Shown here one piece after another: positions 6,228 through 7,227 of a stretch of 7,227 nucleotides of DNA. Both the position numbers and the translations under genes were made by a program. The notes below the pieces were generated by a model that was not told where the DNA came from, made no database searches, and saw nothing but the letters and a program-made list of their open reading frames with translations. Location: contig RPQK01000382.1 of NCBI GenBank assembly GCA_003819755.1, positions 1 to 7,227 of the forward strand, in the 5' to 3' direction. Numbering within the stretch: the first letter of the stretch is position 1; every line of letters starts with the position of its first letter. This DNA comes from Acidobacteriota bacterium (GTDB lineage Bacteria; Acidobacteriota; UBA6911; RPQK01).

Positions 6228-7227
6228 ATGAGACGAGCTTTTGTCCGACTGCTTGCATTCATAGGCGTCATTCCCACTGTGATGGCTGAGGCTCCGCCCC
6301 CGAGGCCGCAGGAGCTTGCCCACACATTCTCGATCGTGGCGCGCGATCCTCGTACAGGAGAGATGGGCGTGGCCGTGCAATCGCACTGGTTCTCGGTAGG
6401 AACAGTGGTGGCCTGGGCCGAGGCTGGCGCAGGGGCCGTGGCGACCCAATCGTTCGTCCAGCCGAGCTACGGGCGTGACGGGCTGGAGTCAATGCGAAAA
6501 GGGACCGTGGCTGCTGACGCCCTGTATCAACTGCTGAAGGCCGACGTCGCTCGCAATGTCCGCCAGGTGGCGTTTGTCGATGCGAAGGGAAACGTCGCTG
6601 TCTGGACGGGATCACACTGCATTGATTCAGCCGGTCATATCGCGGGCGCCAGGAAAAGGGAAAGAAGGATCGACGGCGCCCCGAACGACGGCGCAATCCA
6701 TGTCGGCCAGGGATATTCCGTACAGGCCAACATGATGGTCAACGACAGGATCTGGCCAGCCATGGACAAAGCGTTCAATCAGAAGAAAGGCGACCTCGCC
6801 GACCGTTTGCTCGCGGCCTTAGACGCGGCACAGGCAGCCGGTGGGGACGCGCGGGGCAGGCAGTCGGCGGCGCTGGTCGTGGTGAAAGCGAAGTCGAGCG
6901 GTAAGCCGTGGGAAGACCGCGTTTTCGACCTCCGGGTTGAAGACCACGAGAGCCCGCTCGTTGAGCTGCGTCGATTGGCCGGCATCGCTCGTGCCTATCA
7001 GCACATGAATGCCGGAGATCTCGCGGTCGAGCACAAAGACAACGAAGGGGCGCTTCTCGAGTATGAGGCCGCGGTTAAGCTGGCCGCCCTAGTCTTCATC
7101 ACCTCAATTTCGAAGAGCCACCACGGGCGAGATGCGCGCCGCGCGAAGCGCAGGAAGCGAGGTGGCCAGCAGGACGACGAGCAGCATTCCCAGCGTCGCT
7201 GCCGCGAACGTCAGCGCGTCCGTCACG
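6228..7227 (+). CDS. Secreted DUF1028 (Ntn-hydrolase-like) protein; C-terminus lost or displaced, runs off right edge
   Basis: ATG at 6228 follows GAGGTGA (6217-6223). The frame is open for 333 codons to the window end with no stop. Residues 1-20 form a signal peptide (MRRAFVRLL..., PTVMA|E). DUF1028 sequence begins at AHTFSIVARDPRTGEMGVAV (31-50), then SHWFSVGTVVAWAEAGAGAVATQSF (52-76), QVAFVDAKGNVAVWTG (113-128), GYSVQANMM (162-170), GDLADRLLAAL, GGDARGRQSAALVVV, WEDRVFDLRVEDH and AYQHMNAGDLA (256-266). DUF1028 belongs to the Ntn-hydrolase superfamily; its reaction is unknown. Two oddities are seen. About 19 residues (141-159, rich in Arg and Lys) interrupt the usual GH-x-x-G-x-GYSVQAN sequence. 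Family resemblance also stops at EYEAAVKLA (278-286), where a PDN-type continuation is expected; the next ~47 residues are basic and antisense to a permease gene. The gene is therefore probably 3'-truncated. It is divergent from the hydrolase gene. Confidence 0.88.
   Translation, partial: MRRAFVRLLAFIGVIPTVMAEAPPPRPQELAHTFSIVARDPRTGEMGVAVQSHWFSVGTVVAWAEAGAGAVATQSFVQPSYGRDGLESMRKGTVAADALYQLLKADVARNVRQVAFVDAKGNVAVWTGSHCIDSAGHIAGARKRERRIDGAPNDGAIHVGQGYSVQANMMVNDRIWPAMDKAFNQKKGDLADRLLAALDAAQAAGGDARGRQSAALVVVKAKSSGKPWEDRVFDLRVEDHESPLVELRRLAGIARAYQHMNAGDLAVEHKDNEGALLEYEAAVKLAALVFITSISKSHHGRDARRAKRRKRGGQQDDEQHSQRRCRERQRVRH
7104..7227 (-). CDS. ABC transporter permease (MacB/FtsX type), C-terminal 40 residues only
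   Basis: On the minus strand a frame entering from the right edge gives 40 residues ending at TGA (7104-7106). A DALTFAAAT segment is followed by a hydrophobic membrane helix (LGMLLVVLLAT) and SLPALRAARISPVVALRN. This is the hallmark end of FtsX-like permeases of the MacB family, including the large duplicated permeases common in Acidobacteriota: last transmembrane helix, LPA.RAAR, then .P..ALR. It would be an inner-membrane protein, part of an export or mechanotransmission ABC system. The rest lies outside the window, so subfamily and partner ATPase cannot be told. It is convergent with, and overlapped by, the DUF1028 reading frame. Confidence 0.85.
   Translation of the reverse strand, partial: VTDALTFAAATLGMLLVVLLATSLPALRAARISPVVALRN

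Noticed and set aside
6119..6325. Extension of the hydrolase to a start at 6325
   Set aside because: It would overlap the divergent DUF1028 start and put 69 residues before a clear signal peptide; ATG at 6118 has a Shine-Dalgarno and a signal sequence at the N-terminus.
7089..7227. The last ~46 codons of the DUF1028 frame as genuine protein domain
   Set aside because: They are antisense to a convincing permease C-terminus and show no DUF1028 resemblance; more likely a read-through tail after a truncation.

Overview
The window looks like GC-rich chromosomal DNA from an uncultured, probably soil or sediment bacterium. Acidobacteriota or a similar phylum fits best. This is inferred from the gene families (CHRD protein with a C-terminal 'FPQFGNGGG' module, DUF1028 protein, large CocE/NonD hydrolase, MacB/FtsX-type permease tail) and from a palindromic intergenic element; no rRNA or other phylogenetic marker is present.

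Layout from left to right. (1) At 1-379 (minus) is the N-terminal part of a secreted DNRLRE-type protein that runs off the left edge. (2) At 497-1954 (minus) is a secreted protein with two CHRD domains and a C-terminal beta-rich module. (3) About 660 bp without genes (1955-2614) holds the CHRD leader and a roughly 225-bp nested inverted repeat at 2263-2487, with 65-nt arms and smaller hairpins inside. (4) A minus-strand cluster is transcribed right to left: a secreted CocE/NonD-type serine hydrolase (4190-6118), a short-chain dehydrogenase (3375-4145) and a YhcH/YjgK/YiaL-family protein with a twin-arginine signal (2615-3202). (5) Divergent from the hydrolase, a secreted DUF1028 protein starts at 6228 (plus). 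(6) At the right edge its reading frame runs without a stop into the antisense of an ABC-transporter permease C-terminus (7104-7227, minus).

Almost every protein here is predicted to be exported; the SDR is the exception. The hydrolase, SDR and YhcH-like protein could form a small catabolic unit in which an ester or amide is cleaved outside the cytoplasm and a sugar- or hydroxyacid-like product is isomerised and oxidised. That link rests only on gene order and is an inference.

The two observations most worth a second look are the nested palindrome at 2263-2487 and the abrupt loss of DUF1028 family sequence near 7086-7104, exactly where the permease gene ends. The latter suggests a deletion or rearrangement, or an assembly join. 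I found no CRISPR array, tRNA, rRNA, integrase, transposase or toxin-antitoxin pair, and no convincing multi-gene novel system.
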